The translations under genes were made by a program, and so were the position numbers. The notes under the pieces were generated by a model. That model did no database searches. It was not told the origin of the DNA and saw only the letters and a program-made list of their open reading frames with translations. A stretch of 64,000 nucleotides of DNA. Source: Fulvia fulva (taxonomy: Eukaryota; Ascomycota; Dothideomycetes; Mycosphaerellales; Mycosphaerellaceae). Of this stretch, positions 37,401 to 50,571 are shown piece after piece. Every line of letters begins with the position of its first letter. The first letter of the stretch is position 1. Where the stretch lies: the NCBI RefSeq assembly GCF_020509005.1, contig NC_063014.1:992001-1056000 (forward strand), written 5' to 3'.

Positions 37401-39174
37401 GCCTTATTACTACGTCCCTCGATAGAAAGTATAGGTCGATAGTACTCGCGCTTATTCTTACCTTCTACGTCTCTATACCCTTTAGGGCTACGAGCTCTAT
37501 ATCCCTACTTTCCGTGATCTCTAGGAGCTTACTACCTAGATATATATAGGGGGGGGGGGTGAATTCTAGACCCTACGTTAGGTAGTAGAGGTTGAAGTCG
37601 CCTAGGAGGATATAGTTTATGTCCCCTTAGTCGAGTACCTAGTCAAGTCGTACTAGCGTACTAAGGTCTCTACTCGTTCTTCCCTAAGGAAGAGGGTTAT
37701 AGACGTTATATATCTAGATAGGTCCTTAACTCGTAGTGATTTAGATAGTCGTAATGTCTCCTTAACTCTCTTCCGGGTACGAGATTACCTTCTAGACGTC
37801 CGTACGTAATGCTTTACTAACGTATATATATATGTCCTTAGGGTATAGCCTATACCTCCCTCGATAGCTATATAGTACCGTAGGTCGGTATAGGTAGTAG
37901 GTCTTCGAGTATATAGGTTTAGCTATAGCTCTTATATCGCTACAATATAATGCCTTTAGTCGTCGAGTTCCTAGAGGAAGTAGAGTTGAACCTTGTCCTT
38001 ACTTTTATTAACGTTATACTATATAATAGTAAGGTTAGCTTATATTAGTATTACGGACTAGCTAGGATAAGGTCTATTAGGGTGCTCGTTAGCTATATAG
38101 CTCCTTCGTTCATCGCGCTATCCTATTAGGTTAGTTAGCGTTCGGTCGTTAGGGGGTACCTAAAGATTCGTATCTATCTAGCTTTATTTGCCGCTATCTA
38201 TAGCCCCCTTAGGCGTCCCGGCGGTAGGTAAGTACTCTACTATATATTTTGTATCGCTTCGTCTATCCTTTTCCTCTTTACGGCCTCGAATCCTCTATAC
38301 TAGGAATTACCGAGCGTTAGTATAGAGTACCTCGCTAGAGTTATTACCCTAGCCTAGCGGGCCTTTTCTTACGCTACTATCCTTATAGGGTATTAGTTCG
38401 AGTATACCGGGTGTTTACGGCCGTAGTACGCGTACCTCGATTCCTCCCGTAGACATTATTTCCCCTAATACGGTCCTACGTAGTATAGGTACTTAGGGGT
38501 CTTCTCGGTATACTTTAGCGCGATATAGCCGTATTGTTAGTAGTTAAAGCATTAGAGCACTCTGTAGCTACTCTTATATATCTCCGTATCGAGGCGTTTA
38601 TATTACTAGAATAGTCCTCCTTCTAGGACCTAGTTCGCTTATTCCGCGGTAGCTATCTAGACGATTAGAGAGGAGTACGTCTTAGTAGCTTCGACGTTCT
38701 TATTTAGCTACGCTACTTTAGTAAAGCGTACTCCCGGTAAGGTGTTCTAGTTCTATATCTAGAGTAGGGCGAGGTCGTTCTCTACCCTAAAGGTCCTTAG
38801 TACCCTATAGGCTATTACCGTAAACTACTAGTAAGAGACCTTTACCGACCTCGCTACCTTAACTATTTAGTCCTTAAGGGTCTCGAGCTTTTGTCGGTCT
38901 GTCTCCTATACTATAAAGAGGCGTATTACTCCTCTAGGCTCGATTTTAGCTCCTACTATCTCCTTCTAGCCAATCCTATCTACTAGCTCCTTACTTATTA
39001 GGCCCTCTAGCTCTTACTTCTCCTCCGGGTCCGTAACGTATATCCTAATAGCGTTGTTTGTCCTTTAGGTCCGTAGGTTAGGGGAGCTAGCTACTACGTT
39101 TGCCTATATAGGAGTATACTAGGTAGTAGCTTTCTATATTATCTACTAGATTGCTCTCGGGATCTAATGTTCGA
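34487..39174 (-). mobile_element. Full-length LINE-B non-LTR retrotransposon (4688 bp)
   Basis: Flanked by a perfect 15-bp duplication (GTACGGAGGTATATA at 34472-34486 and 39175-39189), so it is a complete insertion into Gypsy G2. On the minus strand the order is ORF1 with zinc knuckles (about 38400-38600), endonuclease (about 37300-38000), reverse transcriptase (about 35800-36750) with FVDD retained at about 35974-35985, a C-terminal cysteine motif, and a (TA)n 3' tail next to 34487. Stops are TAA/TAG. The 83-codon open frame at 35837-36088 is a shadow in another frame. Confidence 0.88.
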
Positions 39175-42100
39175 GTACGGAGGTATATACTATATATATT
39201 AACCTACGCGAGAGCTATGTAACTAAGAGCCTAGTAGATATAGTTACGGTATAAGCGCTCGGTCTATACGCTATAATAGCCCGTAAGGTAATAACGGGGA
39301 ACGTAGCTTTTACCTACTCGATATATATCGAGAACGAGTATTATTTCAACCTACGTAGACGTTAGGAACACTAAGTAGAGGTATACGCTATAAACGCTAC
39401 GGACTACGACGTCTTTATAGAGAAGCTATATCGTAAGACGAAACCGGCCGACCTTTCTAAGCTACCGGCGGAGTACTAATATTGCGAGTCTCTATTCTCT
39501 AAGGTAGACTCTAAGAAGTTACCTCTATATCGACCTAGGCTAGATTACGATATCAAACTTAAGAAGGACTATAAGCCGCCGTTTAAGTACCCTTATCTAA
39601 TCTCGAATAAAGAAGCGGAGGTCGTAAAGGCCTAGGTAGACGACTAGCTTAAGAAGGGTAATATCTAGCGAAGTAACTCGCCGTTTACGGTACTAGTTTT
39701 TATTATCCGTAAACTAGGAGGTAGGCTACGTATCGATATTAATTACCGAGGACTAAATACTATTACGGTCAAATTACGGTACCCTATACTACTTATATAA
39801 GACACGCTTAATCGTATTAGTAGAAAGAAGTACTTTACTAAACTAGACGTTATTACCGCCTTTAACCGACTAAGGGTCGTAGAAGGCGATAAATAGAAAA
39901 CCGTATTTACGACCCGCTACGGGCAATTCGAATACTTAGTTATACCGTTTAGTGTCTATAACGCGCTAGGGAGCTTCTAATCCTATATTAATAATACGTT
40001 ACGCAAGTACCTTAACAATTTTATATTAGCCTATCTCGATAACGTTCTTATATTTAGCGATATACTTAAGGAATATATCGTCTATATCGATAAAGTTATA
40101 GCCCGACTTTAGGTAGCTAGGCTCTAACTCGATATCGATAAGTATAAGTTTTACGTCTAGGAAATAAAGTACCTAGGATTGATTATCGGTACGGACGGTA
40201 TTAGAATAGATAAAGAGAAGATTACGGCTATATAAGAATAGGAGACTCCGCGTAACCCTACGGACATTCTATCTTTCCTTAGCTTCTATAACTTCTACCG
40301 CCGCTTTATCTATAACTATTCCGGTTCCGCGTACTCCCTTACTTAGCTTACTAAGAAAGATGTTCTATAGCTCTAGGACGATATCTACTAATAGGCCTTT
40401 AATAGGATAAAGTAGGCCTTCGTAGAGGACGATATCGTACTCGCCTATTTCGTAGTAGGACGAGAGACGAAACTAGAGACTAACGCCTCCGATTATATTA
40501 CCGCGGCTATAATATCGTAATACGGCGAGGATAATATCTAGCGCCCCGTAGCGTTTATATCTAAGAAGATGTCACCTTAGGAGTATAACTACAATATCTA
40601 CGACAAAGAGCTACTAGCTATTATTAAGGTATTTAAGGAATAGAAGCTAGAATTAATAGTAGACGACATTAAAAACGAGCACGACGACACCGTCGCTAAC
40701 TTCGAGAGCCTTCGTAACGAGAGTAGTAGACCTATTCTGATATACTCGGATTATAAGAACCTTAAGTAGTTCGCTAGTATAAAGGTACTTAATAGGCGTT
40801 AAGTACGCTAGTTCGAGTTCCTATCGTAATTGTACTCCAAGATTATATATATCCCTAGTAAAATAAACGTTAAGCCCGATACGCTTACTCGCCGGCCTTA
40901 AGACGTTCCGGCTACGGACAACGACCCGCGAAGAATCTACTAGGAATAAACGCTACTACTAGAGGACCGCTTCCTAAGTATCTCGCTAATAGAGATTCGT
41001 CTAGAGCGATAGGATAACGACCTTATAGCCGAGATTCGCGTAGTATACGGAGATACCGAAATGTAGTAAGTAATACGCTAGCCAGATACTAGAGAGCCCT
41101 ATATATTACTACGTTAATACCGAATAGATAACAATAACGCCCTAGTAATAGGAGGCCCAATCTATGTTAAGAATAGATCTAGTAGCTATAACGTGTTCGT
41201 TCCTAACGTACTAGAATTACGCTTTAAGGTGTTCTAAGCTTATTATAGTATACTATCCGCTAGGTACCTAGGGCGCGCGAAGACCTTTAAGTTAATTACC
41301 CGCGACTTTACGTAGCCCGGCCTCTCGTAGTACGTCCGTAATAAGATCTTTAAGTACTATAAATACCGATCTTCTAAACCCTCTAAAACGTAATATCTAG
41401 GCCTACTAAAGTCACTTCCTATCCCTTTCGAGCTATAGGGTAAGATCGCGATAGATTTCGTCGTCTAGTTACCCCTAAGTAAAGGCTCCTATAACGACGT
41501 AGTATACGAGAATATTCTTACTATTACCGATCGTACGGTTAAGGGTTACTACATAATACTAGTCAAAGAGATAATAGTAGAATATATCGCCTATATATTC
41601 GTACGGGACTTCTACCGCCTATATAGTACCCTACTCTCTATTATTACGGATAGGGATAGTTAATAGCTATTAGTATTCTAGCGACGCTTCTATAAGCTAG
41701 TAGGAATAGACTATAAGTTGTCTATAGCCTTTTACCCCGAGACGGATAGATAATATAAGAACACTAATAAGGAGATAGAGAAGTACCTCCGCCCCTTTAT
41801 TAACTATATATAGAACGACTAGGTTGACTAGCTACCGTTAGCCGAGTTCGCGAAGAACAATTACGTAACTTAAGTAACCGGTGTCTTACCTTTCTTTACG
41901 GAACGAGGACATAACCTACGTACTAGCAATTTTAATAGTAATAACCTACCGAGGCGCCTTATACTAACTAAATAACGTATTAGCGCTAAAAAGGCCGAGC
42001 GCTTCGCGAGTTAGATAAAAGAGTTCTATTAGTACCTACATAAGTAGTTACGTTATAACTAGGCCCTATAGGCTAATAACGCTAATATATATATCGTATA

Positions 42101-42859
42101 GTCCCTTTACGATACTAAGTAGACAATCGCGTTGATATTAATACTAAGAACTAGAAGTCGTTACGGCCCGCGAAGAAGCTAGACGTAAAATAGTTTAGAC
42201 CGGTAGTTATTATAAACGCTCTTAGGGACAACGTATATCAATTAGTACTCCCTAAGAATATCCGTGTCTATAACTCTTTTTACTCGAACCTACCCTAAAT
42301 AGCCGACCCTAAAGACGATGCGCTACCCCCGCCGATAGAGGTTATAGACGATACTAGAAACACCTTCTAAGCTTAGATAGTAGAGCATATTCTAGATTCG
42401 AAGCCTAAGGGCAGAGGTATTACTATAATAGTAAAGTAGTAAGGCTATCGTAAGCCTACTTAGGAGCCCGCGAGTATAATATATAAAGATATACTAAAGG
42501 TAGTCGTAGATTTCAAGTATAATAACTAAGACAAGTCTATACTAGCTAACTTTTATCCGCTATAGGACTAGATTCTAAATAAGACGCTACGCGACCTTAA
42601 TAGACTAGCCGAATAGTAGAGGGGTTACGCTAGTATCTACTTCTAGTAATTATCTAAGTAAGAATACTAGCTCGGCTATACCTTTATATACTTATATAGG
42701 CTAGGTTAGCTACCGCGGAGAGCTAGATTTAACGATACGTGTAACTAAGCTACTAGATAATACGGTAGATATAGAAGATAATAAGGCCTTCGTTTACGTA
42801 ATAAGGAAGGCTTAAGGATATAATATACTTCGAGACAAAAATGTTTTAAGGGGGGGTAG

Positions 42860-43058
42860 TATCACGGCTACTCTATTAGTAAAGGATTTAGGATAGGGGA
42901 CGTGACTCGTGATCACGTGACCCCGATGACTAAGCTCGGCCCGAGCTCGACTTCCGCTTCCCTTAAGAAGCTCTCTCTCTCTTAGACTCTCTTACGTCGT
43001 TAGCTATCGACTTCGTTATAAAACTACTACTATACTCGCCTACTATAGCCTCGTGACA
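42860..43058 (+). repeat. Gypsy LTR (199 bp) at the G2/G3 junction
   Basis: Begins TATCACGG (expected TGTCACGG before RIP) and ends TCGTGACA, giving a 7-bp terminal inverted repeat. A G-rich polypurine tract ends three bases upstream, which fits a 3' LTR of G2. Sequence downstream leads into gag of G3, so the same LTR may also serve as the 5' LTR of G3. It includes a TATA-like TTATAAAAC near 43015. Confidence 0.75.
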
Positions 43059-43585
43059 TTAAGCTCCGAGAACTCTTCGTAGCTCGTAGACTTCGTTTCT
43101 TAGACTACTTCTAGTATACGACTAGTAAAGGTAATAATACCGTCGGGTACTAGAATAGCGAGGTCGTAAGGGGCGCGCTAAATACCTAGAGAGATTACTT
43201 TGGTTAGATTAAAGAGGAAAGACTCTATAACCCTAACGAGAAGGCTCATCGTATAGTATTTCTTATAATCTATATAACGTACTTTACTACCGAGCGGGCT
43301 ATACTACCGAGCGGGCTACTTTTACTAAGAACTGTACTACTTCTATAGATATAGCTATATAACTACTATTATAGCGTGTATTCTCTTTAAACGAGGCTAA
43401 ACTGACCTTAGCTGTCTAGGCTACGAAACGCGACGCGATAATTACGAATCGACTTACTATAAAGGTATACGACGCGTCTCGAACTATACTAGGGTATCGA
43501 TTAAATAGTCGACCTCCTCGGGGTGACTACGAGCCTAATTCGAAGAAGCTTATAGAGCTAGAAGAGAGGGTGATACTTAAATATA

Positions 43586-45539
43586 TAGATAGATAGATAG
43601 ATAGATAGATTTGTTATTCCTCTATTCTAGGACTCTATTCGGCCTATATAGGTATATATCTATTGTTATATATAAAGGGAACCCCGAATAGGTGAAAACC
43701 CTTCCCGCCCCCGACTTCTCCTTATCTAGATTAGCTTTCCCTCTAAACGTACGTACTCTATATTACTACTACGTTAGCCCCCGCTCCTAGCTAGTCTCGT
43801 CGCGTTACGCCGTATCCTCTCTTCCTATACTACTCCTACTAGGCGGTACTGTTCTAGCTAGCCCTTCTCTAGTATCCAGTTCGTAATACGCCGTAGGTCT
43901 TTAGCGTTGTTAAGAAGTGCCCTAATCGTCCGGTTCCTCGCCTTTACTATCCACTCCCCCCTTCCTAGTAACTACCTCGGATAGACGAGGAGTACGTACC
44001 GTACATTCTAGGAGTAATAGCCGTAGGGGTAGCTAGTATTCATGTATTCTAGAACCTTCCTCTATAATAGGTCCCTCTAGAGACCGATATATTTGCTTCG
44101 TAGTTAGGTTACTATACTACTCTATACCCTTATAAGGCGGTAGTAGATAAGCTTTAGGGGGTACCTATTCGCGGATTTCGTAGCTAACTATTCCTTAGGT
44201 TGTCCCGCTAGCTAAGGGCGTCTACTATACCCTATAACCTAGTTGTTCTACCTCTCTTTCTATAGTTACTCTATAAACGATTTCTTACCTTCCTATTATA
44301 TTACTAGCTATTCGTCCCTTACCCGGTAGTTCGGCTCGTTTCCGGGTCCTATACCCTTATACGCTAGTACTTAATCGCGGGCCCTTACGACTATACTAGC
44401 GATAACCTTCTATACTAGGTACTATACCGACTTACCTAAGTAGGAGGTTCGTAGTCCCTAGTAAGGAAGGAATCGTATTTAGTAAGCTAGCTACGAGATA
44501 AGGTAACAAGTCTTAACCGCGCTTTCCTACTTATCTAGTACTACCGTATAGCCTCGTTTCGAGAGGTTAGCCCGGAGCAAAAGCTTCCCTCTACGCCCTC
44601 CCTCCCTATTTACTCCTTAAGCCAATATCTACCTCTATAGGCCTAAGCCCTTTAGTACTCTCTATTGACCGATATACGTATCCGTCCTCTCGGGCTATAT
44701 AGATAGTATTAGCCGTCGCTACTAGTATATACTACGCCCTAGGTTTTGACGCCCTTCGCGTTACCGTAGCCTATCTCTAGAAAGCGGCCGTCTATACCTC
44801 GTAGGTTTGCTCGGGGCATATACTACGCCGGGTAGCGTACTCCTTACGTTTCTACCTACTAACTAATATAAAGTTCCTTATTACCCTACCCTCGATCCTC
44901 CCCGATTATAGGACTAATCCACTTGCATTGTACGTCTTTTCCCCGTCCTAATAGCCATCTTTTCCTTACTTAGGCTATCGTCTTTTCCTCGTCCTAATCT
45001 ACTATATTAGACTAGGTACGTTATATAGCGGAATAGGTAGTGCCTTAGGCAAAACCCTCGTTCCTATACCGGGTGCTTAATAGGCCCTTATAGGCTTCGT
45101 CGCGTATCTACCTACCCTCCGTATTACCCGCTAGTAAACACTAGATTGTTTCGTAGTCCGCTCGACGCCGTCGTATAGTCCGCTTAGTTGATATTCTATA
45201 GTGAGCTAGTCTAATATTCGTCGCTTAGCCCCCTCGGTTTACGGTCTCCGGAGGTAAAAATTCTATACCTATACTAGAGGTGTCCTATCGGGCGTATAGG
45301 CTACGGTTCCGCGCCCTTCTTATATATAGAAAGAAGAGGGACTCGCTCCCGACACGAGTATACGCTCGTCGGATAGTTTTTATACCCGTTTTACTAGTAG
45401 TCCTCTATTCGCCGCGGCTTCGCCTATATTACGCGCCCGTCGCGCCTACGACGCTCTAGCGTAAGAATACTTAGCTCTCTCGTAGCAAGACGAGAGATTC
45501 GTAGCCAATACTACGTATAGGTGATTCTCGTCGTCGAGC
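43586..45539 (-). mobile_element. Composite retroelement 3: module X plus LINE-C 3' end
   Basis: Read on the minus strand it is X (45539 to about 44459) followed by the last ~875 bp of LINE-C, ending in a (GATA)n tail at 43586. It is flanked by a 12-bp duplication, TACTTAAATATA (43574-43585) and TACTTAAGTATA (45540-45551). The related Fot1 copy at about 8452-8465 shows the uninterrupted site. X and LINE therefore entered together in one event. Confidence 0.88.
44459..45539 (-). repeat. Module X, copy 3 (about 1081 bp)
   Basis: Third copy of the invariant module, aligned end to end with 49492-50571 and 55139-56219, with mostly transition differences. It is heavily RIP-affected. No domain is recognised. 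Confidence 0.85.
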
Positions 45540-48500
45540 TACTTAAGTATATACTCGAGCTAGATCTTAGAAGTTTCCCGCTATTAAAGGCTAGTATATA
45601 AGTAATAGCCGATTTATTACTATAAGAGAAGGGTCTTAAGCCCGCTAGTCTCAATTAGACAGACAGGTTTATTAGGCGGTATTATAAGCTAAAGGTTTGT
45701 ATAACACGTACATCCGATCGTTAGTAAGCCCTAATAGAAGATCTAGACGTTATCGTAAAGTAGTTCTTACTTATACGTAATATAAAGGAGAAGTATAGTA
45801 TCCTTAACTAGGACACCTATAACTTCGACGAGATAGGGTTTATAATAGGTGTCATTACGTCTTAGAGCGTCGTTACGGGTTTAGAAAGGCGTAGTAGAAA
45901 GAGGAAGGTCGTTTAATAGGGTAATAGAGAGGGAGTAGAGAGATAGCGTATTAGATAGCTCTTATACGAAGCGAGATTAGTAAGCTACGTAAGTCTAACG
46001 AGGCCCTTATATAGCGGAAAGTACGAAAGCGTAAGTACATTTAGTCTAGAGGGTCTCTAACCTTTAATAAGGCGTCGTAATTAATACCTCTAGAGGATAC
46101 TAGGAGGCAGGAAGTGAGTAGAGAGTCGCTAGATAGTATCCGGCTAGTACTAAGGCTACGACGCTATAAGCGATATAGCGAGTCGGGGCATAACGTACGT
46201 ACCTATTAAGTAGACTTACTAGATAGCGAAGAATCTAAAGAGGAATTGTCCTCCTAGTAACGATTCTATAGGATGTCGTCGTGTTAAGATACCGCCGTAA
46301 TTAAAGTAAAAGTAGTATAGTTCTTAGTAAAAGTAGCCCGCTCGGTAGTATAGCCCGCTCGGTAGTAAAAGTACGTTACTAGTAATCCGTAAGACTATTA
46401 TATCCTTCGTTAAATACTAGAATACCTACTATATCTAGTATAATCCGAATATAGAGTTATATTATCCTAGTACGCTAGAGCTACCCTATAGCTATCTACG
46501 AATATTTAGTAAGGGCGTAATAGACTAGAAGTAGACTATCGACCCGAATTATCTATAGATCCGGTAATAGTAAGAGCGTACGGTATAATATAATCTTAAG
46601 GCGTTTCTTCTAGATAATACCCTTATATAGTATTAAGATATATTAGAATATATAGGCCTCCCGCGTAAGGTAGATAGTACTAAGATCGAGAACAATATCG
46701 ACCCGGATAAACCTTCCGCTAACCTATATTTCGTCGTATATATATAACTTCGATAGACTACCGCTACCTTCCTCGATAGCGGTAGCGAGCTACTAGAGTT
46801 CGAACGACCTAGCGATAACTTAGAGCTATAACTATCCGACCGCTTAAAGGAGATCTTCGCTACTACTAATAACAATAGGTAGTAATATAGTACGGTAATA
46901 ATTACGCTATTATCGCGCCGATAGAATACCGCGGGTATAATTTAGATAATAGAGTTATAATATTATCGTACCGGCGTATATTTACTTAAACCCGCGGGTA
47001 CGTACCTAGACCCCGCGCCCGCTAACTAATCTAACTAGCGGCTTAGCGCCCGTATATAACTCTCGCGGCGTCCGCGCCTCTCTTAGATAGAACATCTATT
47101 CGACTTATACCTTACCCGACTACGTACTTATACCTACTTATAATACTTCGAATAGATTATTACTAACGTATAGAGAGATATAAGAAGCTATATTCGGGAG
47201 ATTATAGAGAAACCGCGAAAGTATACGAGGAAGTACTAAGATTAGGTATCGTACTCGCTAAGTCGTACCTTAAAGTAGGTTTAAGCTAATATAGTAGTAA
47301 TAGCGAGACAGACCGGTACCGGCGTACTAGGCGTAAGTATAGAGAATACTAATAGACGCGTTTATCGCGCGTCCCTTAATAGATTTTCCTTCTTTACCCT
47401 ACTACCCGATCCGCCCGATAACGATAGCGCGAACCCGACGTAGACTTAAGGACGTAAAGAGGATATCGTAAATAAGCTCCTCGACGAAAATAACTAGTAC
47501 CGTAAGTAGTATAAGAAGGTGTTCGACTAACTCAAAGCAATTAAGGAAGAGGAGGTCGAGATAGAGCTGAACTTAGCTAACCTATATAGGGCGGAGTTTA
47601 TTAAGGATAAAATAGTAGATAAGGGTACTAAGGTACCGAGGAAGAGGAGGGTTACTATCGACAACTTCTAGGAAGCCTTCGACTCGTTAAACGGGTTAAA
47701 TATAGACAAGTTCAAGAAGACGGTCAATGACTATCCCTAGTAGATCTATAAGATCCTCTATAATATCGAGTCCGATTACCGACGTACGTATAAGCTTAAT
47801 ACTACGCTCGCTATAGCTAACCGTATTAACCTCCGTAAGGCGTAAGATAGTAAGGACTAGATAGACCGACTCGAGGACATAATCGACACGGAATAGGCGA
47901 CTAGACAGTCCCTAGAAGAGGAGGTCACGCGACTAAAGGAGGAGATCGCTAAGCGTAATAATACTATCGTTATCGACCTAGACGAGCTTACGAGGGCCAA
48001 AGATATAAAGAAGGTATATCGTACGTAGTATAAGGTAGCGAAGAGTAAGCTAGTAGAGACCGAGACTAAGCTCGTAGTAGCCGAGAAGCGTGTTGCTAAG
48101 CTTAAGTAGTAAGAGAAGGACCGTAGCCGGTCTAAGGAAAAGTAAGACCTACTACCTTAGCGAACCGAGTCTAAAGAGTCACTAGAGTGTCGGTAGAATA
48201 GAGGTAAGCCTAATAAGAAGAAGTCGGACCCGGATTTATCGGACTTATTAGACGACGAGGACGACGGTAATAAGGGCCGTAAGAATAGCCGTAAGGACGG
48301 TAGTCGTAAGGGTAGGAAGAATCGCCTAAGTACTAACTTAGATAGTAACCCTATCTCCGTATATACGACTTACGACGCCGACATAACTACTAGTATCAAG
48401 TCCTCTAACGAGCCAAAGGCCCCTACTAAGTTCGATCTAAAGAGCGACGATATTAAGTTCTAAGAGTAGTAGCGTACTACCGAAGCTAAGCTCTAAGCCT

Positions 48501-49491
48501 TAAAGTACCGTACCGTAAAGGACTCCCTTTAGAACGTCTAGAGCTAGTTAAAGAACGGTATATAGACCTATATCGACTTAAAGATCCCTAGTCTTACTAA
48601 GTCTACGGAAGGCACGACTACTTAGTACGCTTCTATAGATAAGATAAAAGAAGATCTATACCGGCGCTACGGTACCCGTAATACCTATACTAATACTATA
48701 ACTAAGCTTAATAGTCTATAGTAGGGTAAAGAGGAGAAGTTTAGTAACTTCTACCTATCCTTCTATAAGAACGCCGATATCGTTAACCTTAATAACGGCG
48801 CGAAGGAAAAGAAACTTAAGAAGGACTTCCTACTCTATAAGTTAAGCTCGCGCTACGACAACCGTACTATAAACGAGGATATAGTTAATATAACCCTTAA
48901 GCAAGTCGTGTCTACGCTATATAACTACGAGGACAAGTTTAAGGCGTTCGACCTTAAGTATAATAAGACCGAAGGTAATAAGAAGACTACTAAGGGTAAC
49001 GACGATAAGAAGGATACGGCTTCGGGTAGTAGCGGTAATAATACTTACCCGAACGCTAAGACTAAGTAGGCTAATCGACCTTAGGCATTTTAGTATATCT
49101 AACCTTTAGATACTACTCGCGCCTAGGAATATATCGATTGGAATCGGTACTTAAAATACGAATAAGAAGGTTACCGCCGTGTCGATACCGATTAGTACCC
49201 CCTTCGAGATGTCGCCCGCCGCCTATTTACGCTAGGCTATAACCTAAGTAATAACCGCCGTAACGGTAATAATAGTAGTAACGCTAATAATACCGGCGGC
49301 GCGGAAAACGCCTAGTCTACTCCGTAAGCGTAATACGTAGTAGACTATACGAGTTAGATATAAACATAGGCCTCCTAAGAGGGGTAAGGTTTTAAGTATA
49401 TCGGTATACTCTCTACTAGCTATAAACTACTCTATAGATAAACACAATCCGGTAATAGCTTCTTATCTAGTTATACTATATATAGTAGATA

Positions 49492-50571
49492 GTCGACGAC
49501 GAGAATTACCTATACGTAGTATTAGCTACGAACCTCTCGTCTTACTACGAGAGAGCTAAGTATTCTTACGCTAGAGCGTCGTAGGCGCGACGGGCGCGTA
49601 ATATAGGCGAAGCCGCGGCGAATAGAGGACTACTAGTAAAACGGGTATAAAAACTATCCGACGAGCGTATACTCGTGTCGGGAGCGAGTCCCTCTTCTTT
49701 CTATATATAAGAAGGGCGCGGAACCGTAGCCTATACGCCCGATAGGACACCTCTAGTATAGGTATAGAATTTTTACCTCCGGAGACCGTAAACCGAGGGG
49801 GCTAAGCGACGAATATTAGACTAGCTCACTATAGAATATCAACTAAGCGGACTATACGACGGCGTCGAGCGGACTACGAAACAATCTAGTGTTTACTAGC
49901 GGGTAATACGGAGGGTAGGTAGATACGCGACGAAGCCTATAAGGGCCTATTAAGCACCCGGTATAGGAACGAGGGTTTTGCCTAAGGCACTACCTATTCC
50001 GCTATATAACGTACCTAGTCTAATATAGTAGATTAGGACGAGGAAAAGACGATAGCCTAAGTAAGGAAAAGATGGCTATTAGGACGGGGAAAAGACGTAT
50101 AATACGAGTAGATTAGTCCTATAATCGGGGAGGATCGAGGGTAGGGTAATAAGGAACTTTATATTAGTTAGTAGGTAGAAACGTAAGGAGTACGCTACCC
50201 GGCGTAGTATATGCCCCGAGTAAACCTACGAGGTATAGACGGCCGCTTTCTAGAGATAGGCTACGGTAACGCGAAGGGCGTCAAAACCTAGGGCGTAGTA
50301 TATACTAGTAGCGACGGCTAATACTATCTATATAGCCCGAGAGGACGGATACGTATATCGGTCAATAGAGAGTACTAAAGGGCTTAGGCCTATAGAGGTA
50401 GATATTGGCTTAAGGAGTAAATAGGGAGGGAGGGCGTAGAGGGAAGCTTTTGCTCCGGGCTAACCTCTCGAAACGAGGCTATACGGTAGTACTAGATAAG
50501 TAGGAAAGCGCGGTTAAGACTTGTTACCTTATCTCGTAGCTAGCTTACTAAATACGATTCCTTCCTTACTA
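49492..50571 (+). repeat. Module X, copy 1 (about 1080 bp)
   Basis: Starts GTCGACGACGAG and ends at TTCCTTCCTTACTA. CpG-rich, with a TATA-like GGTATAAAAAC at about 49647. No reverse-transcriptase, endonuclease or transposase similarity was seen in any frame. Confidence 0.85.

Larger units (their letters stand above)
31576..42859 (+). mobile_element. Ty3/Gypsy retrotransposon G2, interrupted twice
   Basis: Segments 31576-32107, 33957-34486 and 39175-42859 belong together. The first is gag-like and weak, the second reads as protease (LLGIPQYAKYIPYKDQ near 34150), and the third holds reverse transcriptase (about 39500-40200), RNase H (about 40440-40900) and integrase (about 41080-42050, with the block KIAIDFVVQLPLSKGSYND near 41430). 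A polypurine tract (G7) lies at 42850-42856, directly before an LTR. The polymerase box is YLDN at 40032-40043 where YLDD is expected. Insertions are a Fot1-like element at TA and LINE-B with a 15-bp duplication. The frames are broken by RIP-type stops. Confidence 0.85.
43277..46376 (+). mobile_element. Fot1/pogo-like deletion derivative carrying a composite insertion
   Basis: Family inverted repeats at both ends with TA duplications (43275-43276, 46377-46378). Removing the insertion at 43586-45539 and one 12-bp duplication leaves about 1134 bp, essentially identical in length to the 1133-bp copy at 8152-9284. It has the same internal deletion junction (near 45925) that removes the DDE core. 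Confidence 0.85.

Noticed and set aside
49492..50571. Module X as an LTR of the surrounding Gypsy element
   Set aside because: It lacks TG...CA ends, occurs in three unrelated surroundings, and two copies share a clear target duplication with the attached LINE.
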